Notes: a model not told the origin generated them from the sequence alone. 5,387 nucleotides of DNA from Syntrophobacterales bacterium (GCA_020052215.1 JAGVPN010000371.1:1-5387); one strand, 5' to 3'; positions 1-5,387 are shown, numbered from the stretch's first letter. Made by a program: numbers and translations.

Positions 1-1445
1 GGAATCTATGGCCCGAGAAATTGCGCCGCTTTGCCGGGCAGGATGACTGCCCCGCAGATTTGCCGGGGCTGGCCGAGTCCCTGGAGCAGGCCCGGGGCCA
101 GGTGGGGCGGCGGCCTCTGGCCGACATCCTGGCCGACTGGCTGGAGGCCACGGGCGCCTGGGCCGGGATCGCCGCCTGGGAAGGCCCCCTGGGAGTAGCC
201 AACGCCCGGACCTACCTGGACCTCCTGGCCGCGGCGGAAGAAGGGCTCCCCGAGGCCACCTTCGTCAAGGCCGACTTCAACCTCCAGGAGGCTTTTCAGC
301 CGCCGGACCCCCGGGCCCAGGCCTCACCGGTGGAGATCCTGACGGTGCATGGGGCCAAGGGGCTGGAGTTTCACCAGGTGTTTCTTCCCTTTCTGGACTG
401 GCAGCCCTTGAAGAGTGAAGACAACACCCCCCCGTTCCTCCTGGAGGAGATTCCCGGCCAGGACCGCCACGGCCTGGCCCTGGCCCGGCCCTATATCCAG
501 GAAAAGCAAAGCTCCTTGTACGTGCTGCTGCGGGCCTTAAAAAACCAGCGGGTGGTGGATGAGGCCCGGCGAGTCTTCTATGTGGCGGTGACCCGGGCCC
601 GGCAGCGCCTGGTCATGTCCGGCCTCGCCCGGCTGGATAAGGAGGGCAATTGGCAGGGATCCGGCGACAGTCCTCTGACGTGGCTCCGAGAGCATTACCG
701 GCTCGACCTACCGCCGGCGGGGGTTCCCGTAGGCTGGCCCGAGCCGGAAATGCACGTGGAACTGTTAACGGCAGTAGATCCCCAGACCGGCGAGACCGCG
801 CCACCCCGGGAATTGCCTGCTGCCTGGGACTTTCACCCGGAAGCCGCGCCCTTTCAGGTGAGTTTTCCCTCCGGTCTGGCGGCGCACCCGGCAGAGACGG
901 CCACCCTGCCGGAAACCGAATCGGCCGGAGATGGCGACGCGGCCCGGCTCCGGGGCGTGATTATGCACCGGGCCTTTCAGACCCTGGCCCGGGGAAACCC
1001 GCGGCCGCAGGTGGTCTCCCTGGCCGCGGCCTTGCGCCAGGAGGGGATGACCGCGCCGGCGGCCGCCTCCCTGGCCGCGGAAATTCAGGCGGAACTCGCT
1101 GCCTGCCAGGCGGACCCGTTTCTGTCCGCCCTGCTGGCCCCGGATATCCCCCAGGCGGCCAGCGAGTGGCTCATAGAAGACCAACCTCACCCGGGCGTCA
1201 TCCGCCGGGGCGTTATCGACCTTCTGGCCTTTGACGGCAACGACTGGTGGCTCCTGGACTACAAGTCCTCCCGCCCCGCCAATGAGGAAGACTGGGAGGC
1301 ATTCATCGCCCAGGAAACCGATAAATACCGGCCCCAGCTTACGGCCTACCGGGAAATGGCGGCCAAGGCCAAAGGGTTGGCATCGCCTGAGGCTATCCGC
1401 GTGGGAATCTATTTCACCGCCTGTCGCAGGATGGTGGAGGTGTGA
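1..1445 (+). CDS. AddA/RecB-family ATP-dependent helicase-nuclease, 3' part (5' end outside window)
   Basis: The frame is open from the left edge (first full codon at base 3), so the N-terminal ATPase part is missing; TTG/ATG codons near the edge are internal. Visible blocks: UvrD-type motif V at bases 330-383 (VEILTVHGAKGLEF), then motif VI at 552-615 (EARRVFYVAVTRARQRL, with the arginine finger). After a linker comes a RecB-type nuclease domain: GVIMH with the His at 966-968, GVID with Asp at 1218-1220, LLDYK with Asp 1257-1259 and Lys 1263-1265, and the QLTAY motif with Gln 1335-1337 and Tyr 1347-1349. All expected nuclease residues are present, so the nuclease should be active. In this family the enzyme unwinds and resects double-strand DNA ends for RecA-dependent repair, in the cytoplasm. 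No FeS cysteine cluster is seen, which fits AddA rather than AddB. RecB or a stand-alone RecB-like enzyme remains possible. The partner gene (addB) would be expected upstream, outside the window. Confidence 0.9.
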   Translation, partial: NLWPEKLRRFAGQDDCPADLPGLAESLEQARGQVGRRPLADILADWLEATGAWAGIAAWEGPLGVANARTYLDLLAAAEEGLPEATFVKADFNLQEAFQPPDPRAQASPVEILTVHGAKGLEFHQVFLPFLDWQPLKSEDNTPPFLLEEIPGQDRHGLALARPYIQEKQSSLYVLLRALKNQRVVDEARRVFYVAVTRARQRLVMSGLARLDKEGNWQGSGDSPLTWLREHYRLDLPPAGVPVGWPEPEMHVELLTAVDPQTGETAPPRELPAAWDFHPEAAPFQVSFPSGLAAHPAETATLPETESAGDGDAARLRGVIMHRAFQTLARGNPRPQVVSLAAALRQEGMTAPAAASLAAEIQAELAACQADPFLSALLAPDIPQAASEWLIEDQPHPGVIRRGVIDLLAFDGNDWWLLDYKSSRPANEEDWEAFIAQETDKYRPQLTAYREMAAKAKGLASPEAIRVGIYFTACRRMVEV

Positions 1446-1471
1446 AGTTTTCGGCTATAAACATTTTTTGA

Positions 1472-1501
1472 CGGCGGCAGCTAAGACCGCCGGATGATTT
1501 T
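1472..1501 (+). terminator. Possible weak terminator hairpin after the helicase-nuclease gene
   Basis: CGGCGG (1472-1477) and CCGCCG (1487-1492) form a perfect 6-bp GC stem with a 9-base loop, 27 bases after the stop codon. It is followed by GATGATTTT, which has only a short T run, so intrinsic termination would be inefficient. The position fits transcript end formation; the tail is poor. Confidence 0.35.
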
Positions 1502-1504
1502 CGG

Positions 1505-2055
1505 ATGATCTTTATGGAATTATTATATTCCGCAGGTAAGCAGGCTATAAAATGCCGATTCTTGATATGGTTTCTTATGGGGTGCGCTGCAGCTAGCCTC
1601 TACTTCGGGGTTCATCTATTCCGAACCTATGGACGAACCCCGCCGATGGAGGCATTCTCGCTCCACTATCTGTGCGGTTGTGCTGGGCTGCCGCGATGTC
1701 AGCTCTTGGAATTGCCTGCGCCCTCGGAATGCTGGTATTTGCCAGAATTTACATATCAAGAATCGAGATCGATGAGACTCGTCAAAATCTTCTGATCTAT
1801 ACTTTGAATCTCATTGGGTTTAAAAGGCAAAGCGTGCCAGTCTCACAAGTCGGGGTCGGGAATTTCTATGGCGGCAGAATGTTTACTGGAATCGCTCCGA
1901 CCGTCGACGCCCCCTGGTACACGGTGAAGATTAAGGGTCGAAAGCTGCCGCTCATACTTGACGGACAGGGCCACACCTTTGATGGTAAGCTTTTACGCGA
2001 GGTTTTGGGCAAAAAAGACCTGGAGGTTGACCGGAGACCCTTTTGGGAAGGATAA
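1505..2055 (+). pseudogene. Two-helix membrane protein gene interrupted by a -1 frameshift
   Basis: Two overlapping frames together make one plausible protein. The first (ATG 1505, alternative ATG 1514; stop 1793-1795) gives a first hydrophobic helix (FLIWFLMGCAAASLYFGVHLF, about 1559-1621) and then turns unlike a protein (CGCAGLPRCQLLELPAPS). The second frame, open from 1597 to 2055, supplies a second helix (AAAMSALGIACALGMLVFARIYI, about 1687-1755) and a polar domain ending in VDAPWYTVKIKGRKLPLILDG. Adding one base in the C run at 1638-1641 joins them as RTYGRTPADGGILAPLSVRL, a natural loop between two helices. The layout (helix hairpin plus a small cytosolic beta domain) resembles uncharacterised membrane proteins; the family is not identified. 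No clear ribosome binding site precedes 1505 or 1514. A sequencing error in the homopolymer would give the same picture, in which case the gene is intact at about 184 codons. Base composition is less GC-rich than the flanking repair gene. Confidence 0.6.
1672..2055 (+). CDS. Downstream frame of the split membrane protein, readable from GTG 1672
   Basis: This is the part a gene finder would call as a stand-alone hypothetical protein of 127 residues. It contains one membrane segment (about residues 6-28) and a polar C-terminal region with VDAPWYTVKIKGRKLP and FDGKLLREVLGKK. GTG 1672 is only a default start: no Shine-Dalgarno sequence precedes it, and in-frame coding-like sequence (PADGGILAPLS) continues upstream to the C run near 1640. 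I therefore regard it as the 3' portion of the frameshifted gene, not as an independent gene. Its function is unknown. Confidence 0.4.
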   Translation: MRLCWAAAMSALGIACALGMLVFARIYISRIEIDETRQNLLIYTLNLIGFKRQSVPVSQVGVGNFYGGRMFTGIAPTVDAPWYTVKIKGRKLPLILDGQGHTFDGKLLREVLGKKDLEVDRRPFWEG

Positions 2056-2098
2056 GGGCCGTAGGGCCGTAGGGCGGGAAAGCGAAGCGCATCCCGCC
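2056..2098. repeat. Tandem GGGCCGTA repeat followed by a REP-like palindrome
   Basis: GGGCCGTA occurs twice in tandem (2056-2063, 2064-2071), starting immediately after the TAA stop. It is followed by a palindrome: GGCGGGA (2073-2079) pairs with TCCCGCC (2092-2098), and within the loop GCG (2082-2084) pairs with CGC (2088-2090) around AAG. The motif GTAGGGCGGGA...GCGAAGCGC...TCCCGCC looks like dispersed REP-type elements of many bacteria that are mobilised by RAYT transposases. No transposase lies in the window. The hairpin could also protect the 3' end of the upstream transcript or help terminate it. Confidence 0.6.
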
Positions 2099-2113
2099 TT
2101 TCGCATTTACCTC

Positions 2114-2176
2114 CCTACTGCGGCCGGATATCCCCCGGGCGGCCAGCGAGTGGCTCCTGGAAGACCAACCCCGCCC
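2114..2176 (+). pseudogene. Short remnant of an addA-like gene (diverged copy of 1130-1192)
   Basis: Bases 2114-2176 align without gaps to 1130-1192 of the helicase-nuclease gene (constant offset 984): 54 of 63 bases are identical, and only 3 of the 47 bases from 2124 to 2170 differ. Read in the same frame it gives LLRPDIPRAASEWLLEDQPRP against LLAPDIPQAASEWLIEDQPHP in the intact gene, 17 of 21 residues alike. The frame then runs into TAG at 2184-2186. The segment corresponds to the part of the nuclease domain just before the GVID motif. It cannot function and looks like debris from a duplication or recombination with a related allele. Confidence 0.75.
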
Positions 2177-2193
2177 CATAACTTAGGGGCATC

Positions 2194-2198
2194 AGGAG
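2194..2198 (+). promoter_or_regulatory. Ribosome binding site of the OmpA-family gene
   Basis: AGGAG lies 7 bases before ATG 2206 and fixes that start codon. Confidence 0.75.
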
Positions 2199-2205
2199 TA
2201 AATTT

Positions 2206-3255
2206 ATGAAGACTTCTCTTGACAAGCGAGCTTTCCCGGCCAAAGTGTTCAGGCTGGCACTGGTCTGGACAATGTTTTTTGCATCGACTCAGCTTTTAGG
2301 AAGCGCCTGGGCCTCGGATCTGCCTGGCTCGAAGGACCATCCATTGCTCAAACGCTTCCGGGGTTCGGAGATTGTCGCCTATGAGACGAAACGGTTCGAC
2401 ACCTATGAATTGCAGACCTCCACCTTCAAGAGGTACAACCTCGAGACTAAGCGGCGTGAATTCGCTGAAGCGCCCTTGAAGTTGGAAGGGGCTCGCACGC
2501 AGATCTGGTACGAAGCCCCGGATCCGACCAGTGCAACGGAACTTATCCGCAATTATCAGAACGAGCTCACGACTCAAGGGTTTACTATCCTCTACGATTC
2601 CACCAAGGATTCATCCGCCACCAACTGGATCAATTTCCTCGCGCCCTTCTCGGATCAGAAGATTAAGACCAACCGGAGCAACTATGTCTTCTATGCCGCG
2701 AACCAGTCCGGCATCCGCACCACCAGTGCCAAACTGGAACGGCCCCAGGGGGACGTCTTTGTATACCTAACGGCCGTGGAGTGGGCCCATGACGATGCCA
2801 GCTATAAAGCCCGGCAGGGCGCCTATGTCGCGGTTGACATCATTGAATTAAGGCCAATGGTCCAGGACATGATGGTGGTAAGGGCCGACGAGATGTCCAA
2901 GGCCATCGCCTCGACAGGACGGGTGGCTTTGTATGGCATTTTCTTCGACTTTAACAAGGCGGACATCAAGCCGGAGTCCAGGCCGGCGCTGAAAGAAATC
3001 GCCCAGCTTTTGACCCAGGAACCTGGCCTGAAGGTGCACGTGGTAGGCCACACGGACAACGTCGGCGGCTTTGAGTTCAACCTGGGCCTTTCCAGGCGGC
3101 GGGCCGAGGCCGTGGTGTCGGAGCTCACCAGGGAGTATGGCATTGCGCCTAACCGCCTGACCCCCAACGGCGTGGCGTATCTCGCGCCGGTGGCCGTCAA
3201 TACCACGGAGGAGGGCCGGGCCAAAAACCGTCGGGTGGAACTGGTGCCCCGATGA
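2206..3255 (+). CDS. Exported DUF4892-like / OmpA-family peptidoglycan-binding protein
   Basis: The product has 349 residues. A signal peptide (basic N-region with K7, R8, K13 and R16; hydrophobic core about 17-31) has a likely cleavage site after A36 (SAWA|SD). Residues about 38-230 begin with LPGSKDHPLLKRFRGSEIVAY and contain ELIRNYQNELTTQGF, a pattern I associate with the DUF4892 domain; this assignment is from memory. Residues about 235-349 are an OmpA C-terminal domain: YGIFFDFNKADIKPES (about 243-258), HTDN (282-285), LSRRRA and a terminal NRRVEL. D284 and R299 are 15 residues apart, as are the diaminopimelate-binding Asp and Arg of OmpA proteins, so binding to the peptidoglycan stem peptide is expected. 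There is no beta-barrel and no lipobox, so the protein is probably periplasmic or associated with the outer membrane through its N-terminal domain. It contains no cysteine. The start is set by AGGAG 7 bases upstream. The next gene follows after 102 bases. Confidence 0.9.
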   Translation: MKTSLDKRAFPAKVFRLALVWTMFFASTQLLGSAWASDLPGSKDHPLLKRFRGSEIVAYETKRFDTYELQTSTFKRYNLETKRREFAEAPLKLEGARTQIWYEAPDPTSATELIRNYQNELTTQGFTILYDSTKDSSATNWINFLAPFSDQKIKTNRSNYVFYAANQSGIRTTSAKLERPQGDVFVYLTAVEWAHDDASYKARQGAYVAVDIIELRPMVQDMMVVRADEMSKAIASTGRVALYGIFFDFNKADIKPESRPALKEIAQLLTQEPGLKVHVVGHTDNVGGFEFNLGLSRRRAEAVVSELTREYGIAPNRLTPNGVAYLAPVAVNTTEEGRAKNRRVELVPR

Positions 3256-3345
3256 CGCTCCACTGACTACCTTGGCTTCTTTTAATTGCCGGGGAAAAAA
3301 GTATTTGGGCCGACAAGAATAAACCAGTAAGTAATTTCAACAAGA

Positions 3346-3352
3346 TAGGTGA
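3346..3352 (+). promoter_or_regulatory. Ribosome binding site that decides the start of the DUF4412 gene
   Basis: AGGTGAT at 3346-3352 is complementary to the 16S 3' end and lies 5 bases before ATG 3358. The in-frame GTG 3349 and ATG 3352 fall inside this element, so they are unlikely starts. Confidence 0.65.
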
Positions 3353-3357
3353 TGTCA

Positions 3358-3942
3358 ATGAGGGTCAAGAATCGCGGCTTCATCGTGGTGCTGCTCAACA
3401 TCGTTTTGCTGCTGTTGGCAGTAGAGGTGCGGGCGGCGGAATTTAGCGCTCTGGTAATCACCCACTTCCATGGAAAGGAGAGCCGGGGCAAGATTTATGT
3501 AAAAGGCAACCGCATCCGGCAGGAGCTTCCCTCAGAGTCGGGGGCCAGGATCGTCATTTACAATGCCGACACCAAGATGGCCTGGATGCTAATGCCGGAA
3601 AGGAAGATGTACCTTGAGGTGCCTATAAGCGAAGAGATGATTCGGGGTCTGATGCAAGTGTCCAAAGACCAATCCGACCTGAAACCCCTGGGATCGGAAA
3701 AGGTTAACGGCTACATCTCGGATAAATATGAGACCGTTTTTCGGATGGATGGCGGGGAGCTACGGCACCATATCTGGATAGCCAAGAAGTTGGGAACGAT
3801 CATCAAGATCGATAGCCTGGACAAATCATTTTCCAGAGAATATCGGGAAATCACGGAAGGAGGAGTCCCCGAGTCGCTCTTGGCCCCACCGGCGGATTAC
3901 CATAAAATGAGCCTCCCTGGCGGGATTCCGGCAAGAAAATGA
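3358..3942 (+). CDS. Exported DUF4412-type protein with LolA/LolB-like fold
   Basis: The product has 194 residues from ATG 3358. The signal peptide (RVKNR, then hydrophobic FIVVLLNIVLLLLAV) is probably cleaved after A26 (VRA|AEF). The mature part shows the layout I associate with DUF4412: GKIYVKGNRIRQELP (about 42-56), IVIYNADTKMAWMLMPERKMYLEVP (about 63-87), LGSEKVNGYISDKYET (about 108-123), HHIWIAKKLGTIIKIDS (about 132-148) and a closing PESLLAPPADYHKM. The alternating beta strands with MWMLMPE and WIAKxLG elements resemble outer-membrane lipoprotein-sorting proteins of the LolA/LolB superfamily. A role in handling lipid or lipoprotein in the periplasm is therefore conceivable but not shown. 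No lipobox and no cysteine are present. The gene follows the OmpA-family gene by 102 bases on the same strand, so both may act in the envelope. The start was chosen because an AGGTGAT element sits 5 bases upstream. Confidence 0.85.
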   Translation: MRVKNRGFIVVLLNIVLLLLAVEVRAAEFSALVITHFHGKESRGKIYVKGNRIRQELPSESGARIVIYNADTKMAWMLMPERKMYLEVPISEEMIRGLMQVSKDQSDLKPLGSEKVNGYISDKYETVFRMDGGELRHHIWIAKKLGTIIKIDSLDKSFSREYREITEGGVPESLLAPPADYHKMSLPGGIPARK

Positions 3943-4086
3943 AGTTGTCTTTTTAAGACTTTTGGGGGCCGGATTGCCCTGATCCGGGAAGCTTCATAAT
4001 TAAGGCGGGCCGATCTTCCTTCATGGAAGTGCCTGAAAGGGTGGCAGTTTAGTTCGCACCGACCTAGATCCGCTATGACCAGAAAC
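3943..4086. other. Non-coding gap with several small hairpins
   Basis: No convincing gene is seen here. Structures by eye: GTCTT (3947-3951) / AAGAC (3955-3959) followed by TTTT, a weak terminator-like hairpin just behind the DUF4412 stop codon; CCGGAT (3969-3974) / ATCCGG (3982-3987) with a 7-base loop and no T tail; the palindrome GAAGCTTC (3988-3995); and CTTCC (4015-4019) / GGAAG (4025-4029). The first may end the upstream transcript. The others have no assigned role. Confidence 0.4.
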
Positions 4087-4115
4087 TTATCAATTGCCTC
4101 AAAACTTGCTATATA
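4087..4115 (+). promoter_or_regulatory. Possible sigma70-type promoter of the FGE-fold gene
   Basis: TTATCA (4087-4092) and TATATA (4110-4115) are 17 bases apart, each matching 4 of 6 consensus bases. Transcription would begin near 4122, almost on ATG 4124, which would make the message nearly leaderless. This agrees with the absence of a Shine-Dalgarno sequence there. It is a pattern match only. Confidence 0.35.
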
Positions 4116-4123
4116 TGATCCGC

Positions 4124-4975
4124 ATGAAGGGTTTCGAAAAACTTCCTCAAAATAGTCGCGACAAAACCAGCCGACGACCACCGCCATGCCTGTTCCTGTT
4201 GCTGTTGCTTGGCTGGCTGTTGCTGCCCATCGGGTCCGCCCTGGCCCAGGAAAGCCTGGAGGCCCAGTCCATCCGCTTCCGGCTCATCCCCGGCGGCTGG
4301 TACTTCGTGGGGTCGCCGCCCAACGAGACCGGGCGCTACGCCGACGAGGCCGCCTCCCACAAGGTCAACCTCAAGCCCTTTTATATCAGCGTCACTGAAA
4401 TCACCAACGCCCAATACGCCCGGTTTATTAAGGCCACCGGCCATAAAAAGCCCCTCTACTGGGAAGACCAAAACCTCAATGGCCCCAACCAGCCGGTGGT
4501 GGGGGTCACCTGGAACGATGCCGCGGCCTTCTGCCGGTGGTTGACCAAAGTCACCGGCGTGCCCCATGAACTCCCCACGGAAAGCCGGTGGGAGGCCGCG
4601 GCCCGGGGGGGCTTGGTGGGCCAGCCCTACCCCTGGGGGGGCCAGGCCCCGGATGCCGGCGGCGTTTTTCGGGCCAATTTCCGCACTCCTCTCCCCGGGG
4701 CTACGGGGTTTTCCTTCACCGCGCCGGTAGGCTCGTTTCCCGCCAACGGCTTCGGCCTCTTTGATATGGCCGGCAACGTCTCGGAGTGGTGCCAGGACCG
4801 CTACGTGCCCCTGCCCACCGGCGGCCCGTTTAAGCCCGGGGTCTTGCGCCTCCTCAAGGGCGGCTCCTGGATCGCCGGCCCCCGTGACCTGCGGCCCGCC
4901 GCCCGCCAGTCCGCCCCGCCCCAGTATGCCGATGGCTATATCGGCTTCCGGGTGGTGCGCCTGCCCCATCCCTGA
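4124..4975 (+). CDS. Exported FGE-sulfatase-domain (SUMF1-like) protein without catalytic cysteines
   Basis: The product has 283 residues from ATG 4124; ATG 4115 is an in-frame alternative, and neither has a ribosome binding site. The signal peptide (basic SRDKTSRR, core LFLLLLLGWLLLPIG) is probably cleaved after A41 (ALA|QE). The rest is one FGE-sulfatase domain: FRLIPGGWYFVGSPPNE, FYISVTEITNAQYARFI, VVGVTWNDAAAFCRWL, ELPTESRWEAAARGG, YPWGG, NGFGLFDMAGNVSEWCQDRY (4748-4807), LKGGSW (4853-4870) and the closing IGFRVV. True formylglycine-generating enzymes carry two cysteines between the GGSW block and the GFR block. Here that stretch (4871-4942) has none, so oxidation of sulfatase cysteine is not expected. 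Many such proteins are of unknown role, and some act as non-catalytic binding or accessory proteins. No sulfatase gene is in the window. The gene is GC-rich, unlike its left neighbour. Confidence 0.88.
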   Translation: MKGFEKLPQNSRDKTSRRPPPCLFLLLLLGWLLLPIGSALAQESLEAQSIRFRLIPGGWYFVGSPPNETGRYADEAASHKVNLKPFYISVTEITNAQYARFIKATGHKKPLYWEDQNLNGPNQPVVGVTWNDAAAFCRWLTKVTGVPHELPTESRWEAAARGGLVGQPYPWGGQAPDAGGVFRANFRTPLPGATGFSFTAPVGSFPANGFGLFDMAGNVSEWCQDRYVPLPTGGPFKPGVLRLLKGGSWIAGPRDLRPAARQSAPPQYADGYIGFRVVRLPHP

Positions 4976-5023
4976 TCAGATTTTTTTCATTACCCTAAAC
5001 CATTTTATCTTGCCCTAATCATG

Positions 5024-5051
5024 TATAGATGGTAGTGTGTCTATAACTACC
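5024..5051. promoter_or_regulatory. Interleaved inverted repeats in the leader of cooS
   Basis: TATAGA (5024-5029) pairs with TCTATA (5040-5045), and GGTAGT (5031-5036) pairs with ACTACC (5046-5051). The arms alternate (A, B, A', B'), so the two RNA hairpins exclude each other unless a very tight pseudoknot forms. As DNA the first pair is a 22-bp dyad that could be an operator. It does not match the CooA/CRP-type TGTCN-N6-NGACA pattern. The rest of the 112-base gap (4976-5087) holds a T run (4981-4987) behind the FGE-fold gene and no clear promoter. Confidence 0.4.
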
Positions 5052-5073
5052 TGGTTCACTAATGATTGAGGTT

Positions 5074-5080
5074 AAGGAGG
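5074..5080 (+). promoter_or_regulatory. Strong ribosome binding site of cooS
   Basis: AAGGAGG, a near-perfect anti-16S match, lies 7 bases before ATG 5088 and is the strongest in the window. It suggests high translation of the enzyme. Confidence 0.85.
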
Positions 5081-5087
5081 TATAAAT

Positions 5088-5387
5088 ATGGCTGAATTAG
5101 ATTTAAACAAACTATCCATTGACCCCGCGACCGTCGAGATGCTGAAGAAGGCCAAGGCGGACGGGGTCGAGACCATTTGGGACCGGGCCGCGGCGATGAA
5201 GCCCTGCCCCATCGGCGCTGAAGGCGCCTGCTGCCGCATCTGCTCCCAGGGCCCCTGCCGGGTGCCGCCCCCCAAGAAGAAGGAAGGCGAGACCAGCGAA
5301 GAGAAGAAGCAGCGCACGGGCCTGTGCGGCGCCACCGCCGAGACCATCGTGGCCCGGAACTTCGCCCGCATGGTCTGCGCCGGCTCC
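5088..5387 (+). CDS. cooS: Anaerobic Ni-Fe carbon monoxide dehydrogenase catalytic subunit, N-terminal 100 codons (3' end outside window)
   Basis: The frame stays open to the right edge. The enzyme interconverts CO and CO2 in the cytoplasm, feeding electrons to ferredoxin, a hydrogenase or the acetyl-CoA pathway. The N-terminal FeS motifs are all visible: C40, C48, C49, C52, C57 and C80, then GATAETIVARNFARMVCAGS. Compared with the numbering I recall for Carboxydothermus CODH-II (C39 and C47 for the D cluster; C48, C51, C56 and C70 for the B cluster), C40/C48 match the inter-subunit D cluster with [4Fe-4S] spacing, and C49/C52/C57/C80 match the B cluster. The C57-C80 gap is 9 residues longer and is rich in Lys and Glu (PPPKKKEGETSEEKKQR). 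The Ni-containing C-cluster ligands lie beyond the window. cooC or acetyl-CoA synthase genes may follow. CODH-family membership is secure; whether it is monofunctional or part of a CODH/ACS complex cannot be seen. Confidence 0.93.
   Translation, partial: MAELDLNKLSIDPATVEMLKKAKADGVETIWDRAAAMKPCPIGAEGACCRICSQGPCRVPPPKKKEGETSEEKKQRTGLCGATAETIVARNFARMVCAGS

Noticed and set aside
650..1234. A 194-residue + strand frame and a minus-strand frame (765-1190) inside the helicase-nuclease gene
   Set aside because: Both are Gly/Arg/Pro-rich shadow translations; the real frame carries the helicase and nuclease motifs throughout.
1958..2209. An open frame across the repeat and the addA remnant
   Set aside because: It uses a different frame from the addA remnant, covers repeat sequence and has no protein-like pattern.
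4109..4969. A 286-residue open frame on the minus strand opposite the FGE-fold gene
   Set aside because: It is a by-product of GC-rich codon use on the + strand: the translation is Gly/Ala/Pro-rich, lacks any domain pattern, and the + strand gene is well supported.
4972..4987. Terminator after the FGE-fold gene (CTGATCAG followed by seven Ts)
   Set aside because: CTGATCAG is a perfect palindrome with no room for a loop, and no stable GC stem directly precedes the T run.
4976..5087. CooA/CRP-type or sigma54 site in front of cooS
   Set aside because: Neither TGTCN-N6-NGACA nor a GG-N10-GC element could be found; only the dyads at 5024-5051 stand out.
1..5387. CRISPR array, tRNA, rRNA, intact transposase or toxin-antitoxin pair
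   Set aside because: Reading both strands showed no regularly spaced repeats, no cloverleaf-like segment and no matching protein.

Overview
The window reads as bacterial chromosomal DNA from an anaerobe. The best match is a GC-rich sulfate-reducing or syntrophic member of the Desulfobacterota (former Deltaproteobacteria). This rests on the start of an anaerobic Ni-Fe carbon monoxide dehydrogenase gene at the right edge, an exported DUF4412-type protein, a DUF4892/OmpA-type envelope protein and a RecB/AddA-type helicase-nuclease. The taxonomic call is an inference from gene content, not from a marker gene. All supported genes lie on the + strand.

Layout: (1) 1-1445 is the 3' part of an AddA/RecB-family helicase-nuclease, with helicase motifs V and VI and a complete PD-(D/E)XK nuclease domain. 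(2) 1446-2205 is a disturbed, visibly less GC-rich stretch. It holds a two-helix membrane-protein gene split by an apparent -1 frameshift (1505-2055), a short tandem repeat plus a REP-like palindrome (2056-2098), and a stray 63-bp remnant of an addA-like gene (2114-2176) that matches the intact gene 984 bp upstream. (3) 2206-3942 carries two exported envelope proteins: a DUF4892-like/OmpA C-terminal peptidoglycan-binding protein and a LolA/LolB-like DUF4412 protein. (4) 3943-4123 is a non-coding gap with small hairpins and a possible promoter. (5) 4124-4975 is an exported protein of the formylglycine-generating-enzyme fold that lacks the catalytic cysteines. (6) 4976-5087 is the leader of the last gene, with overlapping inverted repeats. 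(7) 5088 to the end is the first 100 codons of cooS.

The genes do not form one obvious pathway. The three consecutive exported proteins (2206-4975) suggest a small envelope-related block between a DNA-repair gene and a CO-metabolism gene. The spacing between them (102 and 181 bases) argues for separate transcription units rather than one tight operon. I do not see a clear undescribed system. The most notable observations are the frameshifted membrane gene, the addA remnant beside a REP-like palindrome, the cysteine-less FGE-fold protein and the structured leader of cooS.
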